This document shows positions 10,801-23,883 of a DNA stretch of 64,000 nucleotides, in pieces; position 1 is the stretch's first letter; each line of letters starts with the position of its first letter. This DNA comes from Ptiloglossa arizonensis (Eukaryota > Arthropoda > Insecta > Hymenoptera > Colletidae), in the NCBI RefSeq assembly GCF_051014685.1, contig NW_027478771.1:372001-436000 (forward strand), written 5' to 3'. Position numbers and translations under genes: made by a program. Under the pieces are notes generated by a model. It was not told the DNA's origin and searched no databases. It saw only the letters and a program-made list of their open reading frames with translations.

Positions 10801-13215
10801 GAGTTTGAAGCCAAGAAATGGTTGAGAAGACAACAAATTTTTCGCAATTCTGCTGCTCCAAACGCTTAACCAGAATGGCCTAGGGACAAAATACACATAC
10901 CGTTGTAATCGGGCGAGTTTCTACTTTCAGATGCGATAGGAATTTTTGGGTTAGGTCAATCCGTTCGCGAGATATGGGACTTTGAAGCTAAGAAATGGTT
11001 GAGAAGACAACAAATTTTTCGCAATTCTGCTGCTCCAAACGCTTAACCAGAATGGGCTAGGGAAAAAATAAACTTACCGATGTAATCGGGCGAGTTTCTA
11101 CTTTCACACGCAACAGGAATTTTTGGGTTAGGTCAATCCGTTCCCGAGATGTGGGAGTTTGAAGCCAAGGAATGGTTGAGAAGGCAAAAAATTTTTCGCA
11201 ATTCTGCTGCTCCAAACGCTTAACCAGAATGGCCTAGGGAAAAAATACACATGCCGTTGTAATCGGGCGAGTTTCTACTTTCACACGCAACAGGAATTTT
11301 TGGGCTAGGTCAATCCGTTCGCGAGATATGGGAGTTTGAAGCCAAGAAATGGTTGAGAAGGCAAAATATTTTTCGCAATTCTGCTGAACCAAACGCTTAA
11401 TCAGAATGGCCTATGGAAAAAATACACATACCGTTGTAATCGGGCGTGTTTCTACTTTCAGATGCAATAGAAATTTTTGGGTTAGGTCAATCGGTTCGGG
11501 AGATATGGGAGTTTGAAACCAAGAAATGGTTGAGAAGACAACAAATTTTTCGCACTTCTGTTGCTCCAAACGCTTAACCAGAATGGGCTAGGGAAAACAT
11601 ACACATACCGTTGTAATCGGGCGAGTTTTTACTTTCACACGCAACAGGAATTTTCGGGTTATGTCAATCCGTTCGCGAGATATGGGAGTTTGAAGCCAAG
11701 AAATGGTTGAGAAGGCATACAATTTTTCGCAATTCTGCTGATCCAAACGCTTAACCAGAATGGCCTAGGGAAAAAATACACATACCGTTGTAATCGGGCG
11801 AGTTTCTACTTTCAGATGCAATAGGAATTTTTGGGCTAGGTCAATCCGTTCGCGAGATATGGGACTTTGAAGCTAAGAAATGGTTGAGAAGACAACAAAT
11901 TTTTCGCAATTCTGCTGCTCCAAACGCTTAACCAGAATGGGCTAGGGAAAAAATACACATACCTTTGTAATCGGGCGAGGTTTTACTTTCACACGCAACA
12001 GGAACTTTTGGGTTAGGTCAATCCGTTCGCGAGATATGGGAGTTTGAAGCCAAGAAATGGTTGAGAAGGCATACAATTTTTCGCAATTCTGCTGAACCAA
12101 ACGCTTAACCAGAATGGCCTAGGGACAAAAGACACATACCGTTGTAATCGGGCGAGTTTCTACTTTCACACGCAACAGGAATTTTTGAGTTAGGTCAATC
12201 CGTTCCCGAGATATGGGAGTTTGAAGCCAAGAAATGGTTGAGAAGGCATACAATTTTTCGCAATTCTGCTGATTCAAACGCTTAACCAGAATGGCCTAGG
12301 GAAAAAATACACATACCGTTGTAATCGGGCGAGTTTCTACTTTCAGATGCAATAGGAATTTTTGGGTTAGGTCAATCCGTTCGCGAGATATGGGAGTTTG
12401 AAGCCAAGAAATGGTTGAGAAGGCATACAATTTTTCGCAATTCTGCTGATCCAAACGCTTAACCAGAGTGGGCTAGGGATAAAATACACATACCGTTGTA
12501 ATCGGGCGAGTTTTTACTTTCACACGCAACAGGAATTTTTGGGTTAGGTCAATCCGTTCGCGAGATATGGGAGTTTGAAGCCAAGAAATGGTTGAGAAGG
12601 CATACAATTTTTCGCAATTCTGCTGATCCAAACGCTTTACCAGAATGGCCTAGGGAAAAAATACACATACCGTTGTAATCGGGAGAGTTTCTACTTTCAG
12701 ATGCAATAGGAATTTTTGGGTTAAGTCAATCCGTTCGCGAGATATGGGAGTTTGAAGCCAAGAAATGGTTGAGAAGGCATACAATTTTTCGCAATTCTGC
12801 TGATCCAAACGCTTAACCAGGATGGCCTGGGGCAAAAAACACGCATACCGTTGTAATCGGGCGAGTTTCTACTTTCACACGCAACAGGAATTTTTGGGTT
12901 AGGTCAATCCGTTCGCGAGATATGGGAGTTTGAAGCCAAGAAACGGTTGAGAAGGCAACCTATTTTTCGCAATTCTGCTGAACCAAACGCTTAACCAGAA
13001 TGGCCTAGGGACAAAAGACACATACCGTTGTAATCGGGCGAGTTTCTACTTTCACACGCAACAGGAATTTTTGAGTTAGGTCAATCCGTTCCCGAGATGT
13101 GGGAGTTTGAAGCCAAGGAATGGTTGAGAAGGCAAACAATTTTTCGCAATTCTGCTGCTCCAAACGCTTAACCAGAATGGCCTAGGGAAAAAATACACAT
13201 ACCGTTGTAATCGGG
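7895..13215 (+). repeat. 15-monomer HOR, two 2656-bp copies with patchy identity
   Basis: Positions 7895-10550 and 10551-13215 align at an offset of 2656 bp (15 x 177 + 1). Shared rare marks are CAGACGCAGCAGG with GGGTTTGGTC, AATAAACTTACCG, ACACATGCCG, GCTTTACCAG and GGGGCAAAAAACACGC. Identity is broken between about 8677 and 9160, where copy 1 has GGGACTTTGAAGCT monomers opposite GGGAGTTTGAAGCC ones in copy 2, and it resumes near 9177/11833. Point differences are more frequent than in the 4.5-7.7 kb duplication, suggesting an older event with later conversion. Confidence 0.75.
8646..9707 (+). repeat. Trimer duplication (531 bp)
   Basis: The segment beginning GGGCTAGGTCAATCC at 8646 recurs at 9177, 3 monomers later. 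The shared marks are GGGACTTTGAAGCT, a GGTTTTACTTTCACAC form, GGTCAAACCG and TGATTCAAACG. Small differences are seen (GCGAGGTTTTAC against GCGTGGTTTTAC, GAGGAGGC against GAGAAGGC). It lies inside the first copy of the 15-mer and marks where the two 15-mers disagree. Confidence 0.7.
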
Positions 13216-14118
13216 CGTGTTTCTACTTTCAGATGCAATAGAAATTTTTGGGTTAGGTCAATCCGTTCGGGAGATATGGGAGTTTGAAACCAAGAAATGG
13301 TTGAGAAGACAACAAATTTTTCGCACTTCTGTTGCTCCAAACGCTTAACCAGAATGGGCTAGGGAAAACATACACATACCGTTGTAATCGGGCGAGTTTT
13401 TACTTTCACACGCAACAGGAATTTTTGGGTTAGGTCAATCCGTTCGCGAGATATGGGAGTTTGAAGCCAAGAAATGGTTGAGAAGGCATACAATTTTTCG
13501 CAATTCTGCTGATACAAACGCTTAACCAGAATGGCCTAGGGAAAAAATACACATACCGTTGTAATCGTGCGAGTTTCTACTTTCAGATGCAATAGGAATT
13601 TTTGGGTTAGGTCAATCCGTTCGCGAGATATGGGAGTTTGAAGCCAAGAAATGGTTGAGAAGGCAAAATATTTTTCGCAATTCTGCTTAACCAAACGCTT
13701 AACCAGAATGGCCTAGGGAAAAAATACACATACCGTTGTAATCGGGCGAGCTTCTACTTTCAGATGCAATAGGAACTTTTGGGTTAGGTCAATCCGTTCG
13801 CGAGATATGGGGGTTTGAAGCCAAGAAATGGTAGAGAAGGCAAAACATTTTTCGCAATTCTGCTGATCCAAACGCTTAACCAGAATGGCCTAGGGAAAAA
13901 ATACACATACCGTTGTAATCGGGCGAGCTTCTACTTTCAGATGCAATAGGAATTTTTGGGTTAGGTCAATCCGTTCGCGAGATATGGGACTTTGAAGCTA
14001 AGAAATGGTTGAGAAGACAACAAATTTTTCGCAATTCTGCTGCTCCAAACGCTTAACCAGAATGGGCTAGGGAAAAAATACACATACCGTTGTAATCGGG
14101 CGAGTTTTTACTTTCACA

Positions 14119-17100
14119 CGCAACAGGAATTTTTGGGTTAGGTCAATCGGTTCGCGAGATATGGGAGTTTGAAGCCAAGAAATGGTTGAGAAGGCATACA
14201 ATTTTTCGCAATTCTGCTGCTCCAAACGCTTAACCAGAATGGCCTAGGGAAAAAATACACATACCGTTGTAATCGGGCGAGTTTCTACTTTCAGTTCCAA
14301 TAGGAATTTTTGGGTTATGTCAATCCGTTCGGGAGATATGGGAGTTTGAAGCCAAGAAATGGTTGACAAGACAACAAATTTTTCGCAATTCTGCTGCTCC
14401 AATCGCTTAACCAGAATGGCCTAGGAGGAAAATACACGTACCGTTGTAATCGGGCGAGTGTCTACATTCAAATGCAATAGGAACTTTTGGGTTAGGTCAA
14501 TCCGTTCGCGAGATATGGGACTTTGAAGCTAAGAAATGGTTGAGAAGACAACAAATTTTTCGCAATTCTGCTGCTCCAAACGCTTAACCAGAATGGGCTA
14601 GGGATAAAATACACATACCGTTGTAATCGGGCGAGTTTTTACTTTCACAAGCAACAGGAATTTTTGGGTTAGGTCAATCGGTTCGGGAGATATGGGAGTT
14701 TGAAGCCAAGAAATGGTTGAGAAGGCAAAAAATTTTTCGCAATTCTGCTTCTCCAAACGCTTAACCATATTGGCCTAGGGAAAAAATACACATACCGTTG
14801 CAATCGGGCGAGTTTCTACTTTCAGTTCCAATAGGAATTTTTGGGTTAGGTCAATCCGTTCACGAGATATGGGACTTTGAAACTAAGAAATGGTTGACAA
14901 CACAACAAATTTTTCGCACTTCTGCTGCTCCAATCGCTTAACCAGAATGGCCTAGGGACAAAATACACGTACCGTTGTAATCGGGCGAGTTTCTACTTTC
15001 AGATGCAATAGGAATTTTTGGGTTAGGTCAATCCGTTCGGGAGATATGGGAGTTTGAAGCCAAGAAATGGTAGAGAAGGCAAAAAATTTTTAACAATTCT
15101 GCTGCTCCAATCGCTTAACCAGAATGACCTAGGGAAAAATACACGTACCGTTGCAATCGGGCGAGTTTCTACTTTCAAATGCAATAGGAATTTTTGGGTT
15201 AGGTCAATCCGTTCGCGAGATATGGGAGTTTGAAGCTAAGAAATGGTTAAGAAGACAAAGTTTTCGCACTTCTGCTGCTCCAAACGCTTAACCAGAATGG
15301 CCTAGGGACAAAATGCACATACCGTTGTAATCGGGCGAGTTTCTACTTTCAGATGCAATAGGAATTTTTGGGTTAGGTCAATCCGTTCGCGAGATATGGG
15401 ACATTGAAGCTAAGAAATGGTTGAGAACACAACAAATTTTTCGCACTTCTGCTGCTCCAAACGCTTAACCAGAATGGCCTAGGGACAAAATACACATACC
15501 GTTGTAATCGGGCGAGTTTCTACTTTCAGATGCAATAGGAATTTTTGGGTTAGGTCAATCCGTTCGCGAGATATGGGACATTGAAGCTAAGAAATGGTTG
15601 AGAAGACAACAAATTTTTCGCAATTCTGCTGATCCAAACGCTTAACCAGAATGGCCTAGGGAAGAAATACACATACCGTTGTAATCGGGCGAGTTTCTAC
15701 TTTCAGATGCAATAGGAATTTTTGGGTTAGGTCAATCCGTTCGCGAGATATGGGACTTGAAGCCAAGAAATGGTTGAGAAGACAACAAATTTTTCGCACT
15801 TCTGCTGCTCCAAACGCTTAACCAGAATGGCCTAGGGAAGAAATACACATACCGCTGTAATCGGGCGAGTTTCTACTTTCAGACGCAACAGGAATTTTTG
15901 GGTTAGGTCAATCCGTTCGCGAGATATGGGAGTTTGAAGCCAAGAAATGGTTGAGAAGGCAAAAAATTTTTCGCAATTGTGCTGCTCCAAACGCTTAACC
16001 AGAATGGCCTAGGGAAAAAATACACATACCGTTGTAATCGGGCGAGTTTCTACTTTCAGATGCAGTAGGAATTTTTGGGTAAGGTCAATCCGTTCGCGAG
16101 ATATGGCAGTTTGAAGCCAAGGAATAGTTTAGAAGGCAAAAAATTTTTCGCAATTCTGCTGCTCCAAACGCTTAACCAGAATGGGCTAGGGAAAAAATAC
16201 ACATACCGTTGTAATCGGGCGAGTTTCTACTTTCAGACGCAACAGGAATTTTTGGGTTAGGTCAATCCGTTCGCGAGATATGGGAGTTTGAAGCCAAGAA
16301 ATGGTTGAGAAGGCAAACAATTTTTCGCAATTGTGCTGCTCCAAACGCTTAACCAGAATGGCCTAGGGAAAAAATACACATACCGTTGTAATCGGGCGAG
16401 TTTCTACTTTCAGATGCAGTAGGAATTTTTGGGTAAGGTCAATCCGTTCGCGAGATATGGCAGTTTGAAGCCAAGAAATAGTTTAGAAGGCAAAAAATTT
16501 TTCGCAATTCTGCTGCTCCAAACGCTTAACCAGAATGGGCTAGGGAAAAAATACACATACCTTTGTAATCGGGCGAGTTTTTACTTTCACAAGCAACAGG
16601 AATTTTTGGGTTAGGTCAATCGGTTCGCGAGATATGGGAGTTTGAAGCCAAGAAATGGTTGAGAAGGCATACAATTTTTCGCAATTCTGCTGCTCCAAAC
16701 GCTTAACCAGAATGGCCTAGGGAAAAAATACACATACCGTTGTAATCGGGCGAGTTTCTACTTTCAGTTCCAATAGGAATTTTTGGGTTATGTCAATCCG
16801 TTCGGGAGATATGGGAGTTTGAAGCCAAGAAATGGTTGACAAGACAACAAATTTTTCGCAATTCTGCTGCTCCAATCGCTTAACCAGAATGGCCTAGGAG
16901 GAAAATACACGTACCGTTGTAATCGGGCGAGTGTCTACATTCAAATGCAATAGGAACTTTTGGGTTAGGTCAATCCGTTCGCGAGATATGGGACTTTGAA
17001 GCTAAGAAATGGTTGAGAAGACAACAAATTTTTCGCAATTCTGCTGCTCCAAACGCTTAACCAGAATGGGCTAGGGATAAAATACACATACCGTTGTAAT

Positions 17101-17430
17101 CGGGCGAGTTTTTACTTTCACAAGCAACAGGAATTTTTGGGTTAGGTCAATCGGTTCGGGAGATATGGGAGTTTGAAGCCAAGAAATGGTTGAGAAGGCA
17201 AAAAATTTTTCGCAATTCTGCTTCTCCAAACGCTTAACCATATTGGCCTAGGGAAAAAATACACATACCGTTGCAATCGGGCGAGTTTCTACTTTCAGTT
17301 CCAATAGGAATTTTTGGGTTAGGTCAATCCGTTCACGAGATATGGGACTTTGAAACTAAGAAATGGTTGACAACACAACAAATTTTTCGCACTTCTGCTG
17401 CTCCAATCGCTTAACCAGAATGGCCTAGGG
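14119..17430 (+). repeat. Block duplicated at 14-monomer spacing (2473 bp)
   Basis: About 840 bp at 14119-14957 is repeated at 16592-17430. Shared rare marks are CCTAGGAGGAAAATAC, GGGTTATGTCAATCC, CTACATTCAAATGC, TTAACCATATTGG and GTTCACGAG. The offset is 14 x 177 - 5. On the right the copies part at GGGACAAAAT (first) against GGGGAAAAAT (second), so the second unit is not complete. Related segments occur at 1.3-1.9 kb, 20.7 kb, 23.0 kb, 39.6 kb, 46.1 kb and 47.8 kb. Confidence 0.8.
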
Positions 17431-20400
17431 GAAAAATACACGTACCGTTGTAATCGACCGAGTGTCTACTTTCAGACGCAACAGGAATTTTTGGGTTAGG
17501 TCAATTCGTTCGCGAGATATGGGAGTTTGAAGACAAGGAATGGTTGAGAAGGCAAAAAATTTTTCGCAATTCTGCTGCTTCAAACGCTTAACCAGAATGG
17601 CCTAGGGAAAAAATACACATACCGTTGTAATCGGGCGAGTTTCTACTTTCAGTTACAATAGGAATTTTTGGGTTAGGTCAATCCGTTCGCGAGATATGGG
17701 AGTTTGAAGCCAAGAAATGTTTGAGAAGACAACAAATTTTTCGCACTTCTGCTGCTCCAAACGCTTAACCAGAATGGCCTAGGGAACAAATACATATACC
17801 GTTGTAATCGGGCGAGTTCCTACTTTCAAATGCAATAGGAATTTTTGGGTTAGGTCAATCCGTTCGGGAGATATGGGAGTTTGAAGCCAAGAAATGGTAG
17901 AGAAGGCAAAAAATTTTTAACAATTCTGCTGCTCCAATCGCTTAACCAGAATGACCTAGGGAAAAATACACGTACCGTTGCAATCGGGCGAGTTTCTACT
18001 TTCAAATGCAATAGGAATTTTTGGGTTAGGTCAATCCGTTCGCGAGATATGGGAGTTTGAAGCTAAGAAATGGTTAAGAAGACAAAGTTTTCGCACTTCT
18101 GCTGCTCCAAACGCTTAACCAGAATGGGCTAGGAAAAAATACACATACCTTTGTAATCCGGCGAGTTTCTACTTTCAGACGCAGCAGGAATATTTGGGTT
18201 TGGTCAATCCGTTCGCGAGATATGGGACTTTGAAGGTAAGAAATGGTTGAGAAGACAACAAATTTTTCGCAATTCTGCTGCTACAAACGCTTAACCAGAA
18301 TGGGCTAGGGAAAAAATACACATACCGTAGTAATCGGGCGAGTTTCTACTTTCACACGCAACAGGAATTTTTGGGTTAGGTCAGTCCGTTCGCAAGATAT
18401 GGGACTTTGAAGCTAAGAAATGTTTGAGAAGACAACAAATTTTTCGCAATTCTGCTGCACCAAACGCTTAACCAGAATGGCCTAGGGAAAAAATACACAT
18501 ACCGTTGTAATCGGGCGAGTTTCTACTTTCAGATGCAATAGGAATTTTTGGGTTAGGTCAATCCGTTCGCGAGTTATGGGACTTTGAAGCCAAGAAATGG
18601 TTGAGAAGACAACAAATTTTTCGCACTTCTGCTGCTCCAAACGCTTAACCAGAATGGCCTAGGGAAGAAATACACATACCGTTGTAATCGGGCGAGTTTC
18701 TACTTTCAGACGCCAACAGGAATTTTTGGGTTAGGTCAATCCGTTCGCGAGATATGGGAGTTTGAAGCCAAGAATTGGTTGAGAAGGCAAAAAATTTTTC
18801 GCAATTGTGCTGCTCCAAACGCTTAACCAGAATGGCCTAGGGAAAAAATACACATACCGTTGTAATCGGGCGAGTTTCTACTTTCAGATGCAGTAGGAAT
18901 TTTTGGGTAAGGTCAATCCGTTCGCGAGATATGGCAGTTTGAAGCCAAGAAATAGTTTAGGAGGCAAAAAATTTTTCGCAATTCTGCTGCTCCAAACGCT
19001 TAACCAGAATGGGCTAGGGAAAAAATACACATACCGTTGTAATCGGGCGAGTTTTTACTTTCACAAGCAACAGGAATTTTTGGGTAAGGTCAATCGGTTC
19101 GCGAGATATGGGAGTTTGAAGCCAAGAAATGGTTGAGAAGGCATACAATTTTTCGCAATTCTGCTGATCCAAACGCTTAATCAGAATGGCCTAGGGAAAA
19201 AATACACATACCGTTGTAATCGGGCGAGTTTTTACTTTCACAAGCAACAGGAATTTTTGGGTTAGGTCAATCGGTTCGCGAGATATGGGAGTTTGAAACC
19301 AAGAAATGGTTGAGAAGGCATACAATTTTTCGCAATTCTGCTGATCCAAACGCTTAATCAGAATGGCTTAGGGAAAAAATACACATACCGTTGTAATCGA
19401 GCGAGTTTTTACTTTCACAAGCAACAGGAATTTTTGGGTTAGGTCAATCGTTTCGGGAGATATGGGAGTTTGAAGCCAAGAAATGGTTGAGAAGGCATAC
19501 AATTTTTCGCAATTCTGCTGATCCAAACGCTTAATCAGAATGGCCTAGGGAAAAAATACACATACCGTTGTAATCGGGCGAGTTTCTACTTTCAGATGCA
19601 ATAGGAATTTTTGGGTAAGGTCAATCCGTTCGCGAGATATGGCAGTTTGAAGCCAAGAAATAGTTTAGAAGGCAAAAAATTTTTCGCAATTCTGCTGCTC
19701 CAAACGCTTAACCAGAATGGCCTAGGGAAAAAATACACATACCGTTGTAATCGGGCGAGTTTCTACTTTCAGTTCCAATAGGAATTTTTGGGTTATGTCA
19801 ATCCGTTCGGGAGATATGGGAGTTTGAAGCCAAGAAATGGTTGACAAGACAACAAATTTTTCGCACTTCTGCTGCTCCAATCGCTTAACCAGAATGGCCT
19901 AGGGGAAAAATACACGTACCTTTGTAATCGGCCGAGTGTCTACTTTCAGACGCAACAGGAATTTTTGGGTTAGGTCAATTCGTTCGCGAGATATGGGAGT
20001 TTGAAGACAAGGAATGGTTGAGAAGGCAAAAAATTTTTCGCAATTCTGCTGCTTCAAACGCTTAACCAGAATGGCCTAGGGAAAAAATACACATACCGTT
20101 GTAATCGGGCGAGTTTCTACTTTCAGATGCAGTAGGAATTTTTGGGTAAGGTCAATCCGTTCGCGAGATATGGCAGTTTGAAGCCAAGAAATAGTTTAGA
20201 AGGCAAAAAATTTTTCGCAATTCTGCTGCTCCAAACGCTTAACCAGAATGGGCTAGGGAAAAAATACACATACCGTTGTAATCGGGCGAGTTTTTACTTT
20301 CACATGCAACAGGAATTTTTGGGTTAGGTCAATCGGTTCGCGAGATATGGGAGTTTGAAGCCAAGAAATGGTTGAGAAGGCATACAATTTTTCGCAATTC

Positions 20401-20604
20401 TGCTGATCCAAACGCTTAATCAGAATGGCCTAGGGAAAAAATACACATACCGTTGTAATCGGGCGAGCTTCTACTTTCAGATGCAATAGGAATTTTTGGG
20501 TAAGGTCAATCCGTTCGCGAGATATGGCAGTTTGAAGCCAAGAAATAGTTTAGAAGGCAAAAAATTTTTCGCAATTCTGCTGCTCCAAACGCTTAACCAG
20601 AATG

Positions 20605-23600
20605 GCCTAGGGAAAAAATACACATACCGTTGTAATCGAGCGAGTTTTTACTTTCACAAGCAACAGGAATTTTTGGGTTAGGTCAATCGTTTCGGGAGAT
20701 ATGGGAGTTTGAAGCCAAGAAATGGTTGAGAAGGCAAAAAATTTTTCGCAATTCTGCTGCTCCAAACGCTTAACCATATTGGCCTAGGGAAAAAATACAC
20801 ATACCGTTGCAATCGGGCGAGTTTCTACTTTCAGTTCCAATAGGAATTTTTGGGTTAGGTCAATCCGTTCACGAGATATGGGACTTTGAAACTAAGAAAT
20901 GGTTGACAACACAACAAATTTTTCGCACTTCTGCTGCTCCAATCGCTTAACCAGAATGGCCTAGGGGAAAAATACACGTACCGTTGTAATCGGCCGAGTG
21001 TCTACTTTCAGACGCAACAGGAATTTTTGGGTTAGGTCAATTCGTTCGCGAGATATGGGAGTTTGAAGACAAGGAATGGTTGAGAAGGCAAAAAATTTTT
21101 CGCAATTCTGCTGCTTCAAACGCTTAACCAGAATGGCCTAGGGAAAAAATACACATACCGTTGTAATCGGGCGAGTTTCTACTTTCAGTTACAATAGGAA
21201 TTTTTGGGTTAGGTCATTCCGTTCGCGAGATATGGGAGTTTGAAGCCAAGAAATGTTTGAGAAGACAACAAATTTTTCGCACTTCTGCTGCTCCAATCGC
21301 TTAACCAGAATGACCTAGGGAAAAATACACGTACCGTTGCAATCGGGCGAGTTTCTACTTTCAAATGCAATAGGAATTTTTGGGTTAGGTCAATCCGTTC
21401 GCGAGATATGGGAGTTTGAAGCTAAGAAATGGTTAAGAAGACAAAGTTTTCGCACTTCTGCTGCTCCAAACGCTTAACCAGAATGGCCAAGGGAAAAAGT
21501 ACACATACCGTTGTAATCGGGCGAGTTTCTACTTTCAGATGCAATAGGAATTTTTGGGTTAGGTCAATCCGTTCGGGAGACATGGGAGTTTGAAGCCAAG
21601 AAATGGTTGAGAACACAACAAATTTTTCGCACTTCTGCTGCTCCAAACGCTTAACCAGAATGGCCTAGGGACAAAATACACATACCGTTGTAATCGGGCG
21701 AGTTTCTACTTTCAGATGCAATAGGAATTTTTGGGTTAGGTCAATCCGTTCGCGAGATATGGGACTTTGAAGCTAAGAAATGGTTGAGAAGACAACAAAT
21801 TTTTCGCAATTCTGCTGATCCAAACGCTTAACCAGAATGGCCTAGGGAAAAAATACACATACCGTTGTAATCGGGCGAGTTTCTACTTTCAGATGCAATA
21901 GGAAATTTTGGGTTAGGTCAATCCGTTCGCGAGATATGGGACTTTGAAGCCAAGAAATGGTTGAGAAGACAACAAATTTTTCGCACTTCTGCTGCTCCAA
22001 ACGCTTAACCAGAATGGCCTAGGGAAGAAATACACATACCGCTGTAATCGGGCGAGTTTCTACTTTCAGACGCAACAGGAATTTTTGGGTAAGGTCAATC
22101 CGTTCGCGAGATATGGCAGTTTGAAGCCAAGAAATAGTTTAGAAGGCAAAAAATTTTTCGCAATTCTGCTGCTCCAAACGCTTAACCAGAATGGGCTAGG
22201 GAAAAAATACACATACCGTTGTAATCGGGCGAGTTTTTACTTTCACATGCAATAGGAATTTTTGGGTTAGGTCAATCGGTTCGCGAGATATGGGAGTTTG
22301 AAGCCAAGAAATGGTTGAGAAGGCATACAATTTTTCGCAATTCTGCTGATCCAAACGCTTAATCAGAATGGCCTAGGGAAAAAATACACATACCGTTGTA
22401 ATCGGGCGAGTTTCTACTTTCAGATGCAATAGGAATTTTTGGGTAAGGTCAATCCGTTCGCGAGATATGGCAGTTTGAAGCCAAGAAATAGTTTAGAAGG
22501 CAAAAAATTTTTCGCAATTCTGCTGCTCCAAACGCTTAACCAGAATGGCCTAGGGAAAAAATACACATACCGTTGTAATCGGGCGAGTTTCTACTTTCAG
22601 TTCCAGTAGGAATTTTTGGGTTATGTCAATCCGTTCGGGAGATATGGGAGTTTGAAGCCAAGAAATGGTTGACAAGACAACAAATTTTTCGCAATTCTGC
22701 TGCTCCAATCGCTTAACCAGAATGGCCTAGGGGAAAAATACACGTACCGTTGTAATCGGGCGAGTGTCTACATTCAAATGCAATAGGAACTTTTGGGTTA
22801 GGTCAATCCGTTCGCGAGATATGGGACTTTGAAGCTAAGAAATGGTTGAGAAGACAACAAATTTTTCGCAATTCTGCTGCTCCAAACGCTTAACCAGAAT
22901 GGGCTAGGGAAAAAATACACATACCGTTGTAATCGAGCGAGTTTTTACTTTCACAAGCAACAGGAATTTTTGGGTTAGGTCAATCGTTTCGGGAGATATG
23001 GGAGTTTGAAGCCAAGAAATGGTTGAGAAGGCAAAAAATTTTTCGCAATTCTGCTGCTCCAAACGCTTAACCATATTGGCCTAGGGAAAAAATACACATA
23101 CCGTTGCAATCGGGCGAGTTTCTACTTTCAGTTCCAATAGGAATTTTTGGGTTAGGTCAATCCGTTCACGAGATATGGGACTTTGAAACTAAGAAATGGT
23201 TGACAACACAACAAATTTTTCGCACTTCTGCTGCTCCAATCGCTTAACCAGAATGGCCTAGGGGAAAAATACACGTACCGTTGTAATCGGCCGAGTGTCT
23301 ACTTTCAGACGCAACAGGAATTTTTGGGTTAGGTCAATTCGTTCGCGAGATATGGGAGTTTGAAGACAAGGAATGGTTGAGAAGGCAAAAAATTTTTCGC
23401 AATTCTGCTGCTTCAAACGCTTAACCAGAATGGCCTAGGGAAAAAATACACATACCGTTGTAATCGGGCGAGTTTCTACTTTCAGTTACAATAGGAATTT
23501 TTGGGTTAGGTCATTCCGTTCGCGAGATATGGGAGTTTGAAGCCAAGAAATGTTTGAGAAGACAACAAATTTTTCGCACTTCTGCTGCTCCAATCGCTTA

Positions 23601-23840
23601 ACCAGAATGACCTAGGGAAAAATACACGTACCGTTGCAATCGGGCGAGTTTCTACTTTCAAATGCAATAGGAATTTTTGGGTTAGGTCAATCCGTTCGCG
23701 AGATATGGGAGTTTGAAGCTAAGAAATGGTTAAGAAGACAAAGTTTTCGCACTTCTGCTGTTCCAAACGCTTAACCAGAATGGCCAAGGGAAAAAGTACA
23801 CATACCGTTGTAATCGGGCGAGTTTCTACTTTCAGATGCA
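20605..23840 (+). repeat. Block duplicated at 13-monomer spacing (2297 bp)
   Basis: About 940 bp at 20605-21543 recurs at 22902-23840 (13 x 177 - 4). Shared marks are AATCGAGCGAG, CAATCGTTTCGGGAG, CATATTGGCC, TTCACGAG, AAGACAAGGAATGG, GGTCATTCCG and GGGAAAAAGTACAC. One internal difference is visible (CTGCTGCTCC against CTGCTGTTCC near 23760). On the right the copies part at GCAATAGG against GCAGTAGG, where copy 2 enters a GGTAAGGTC monomer. Confidence 0.82.
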
Positions 23841-23883
23841 GTAGGAATTTTTGGGTAAGGTCAATCCGTTCGCGAGATATGGC

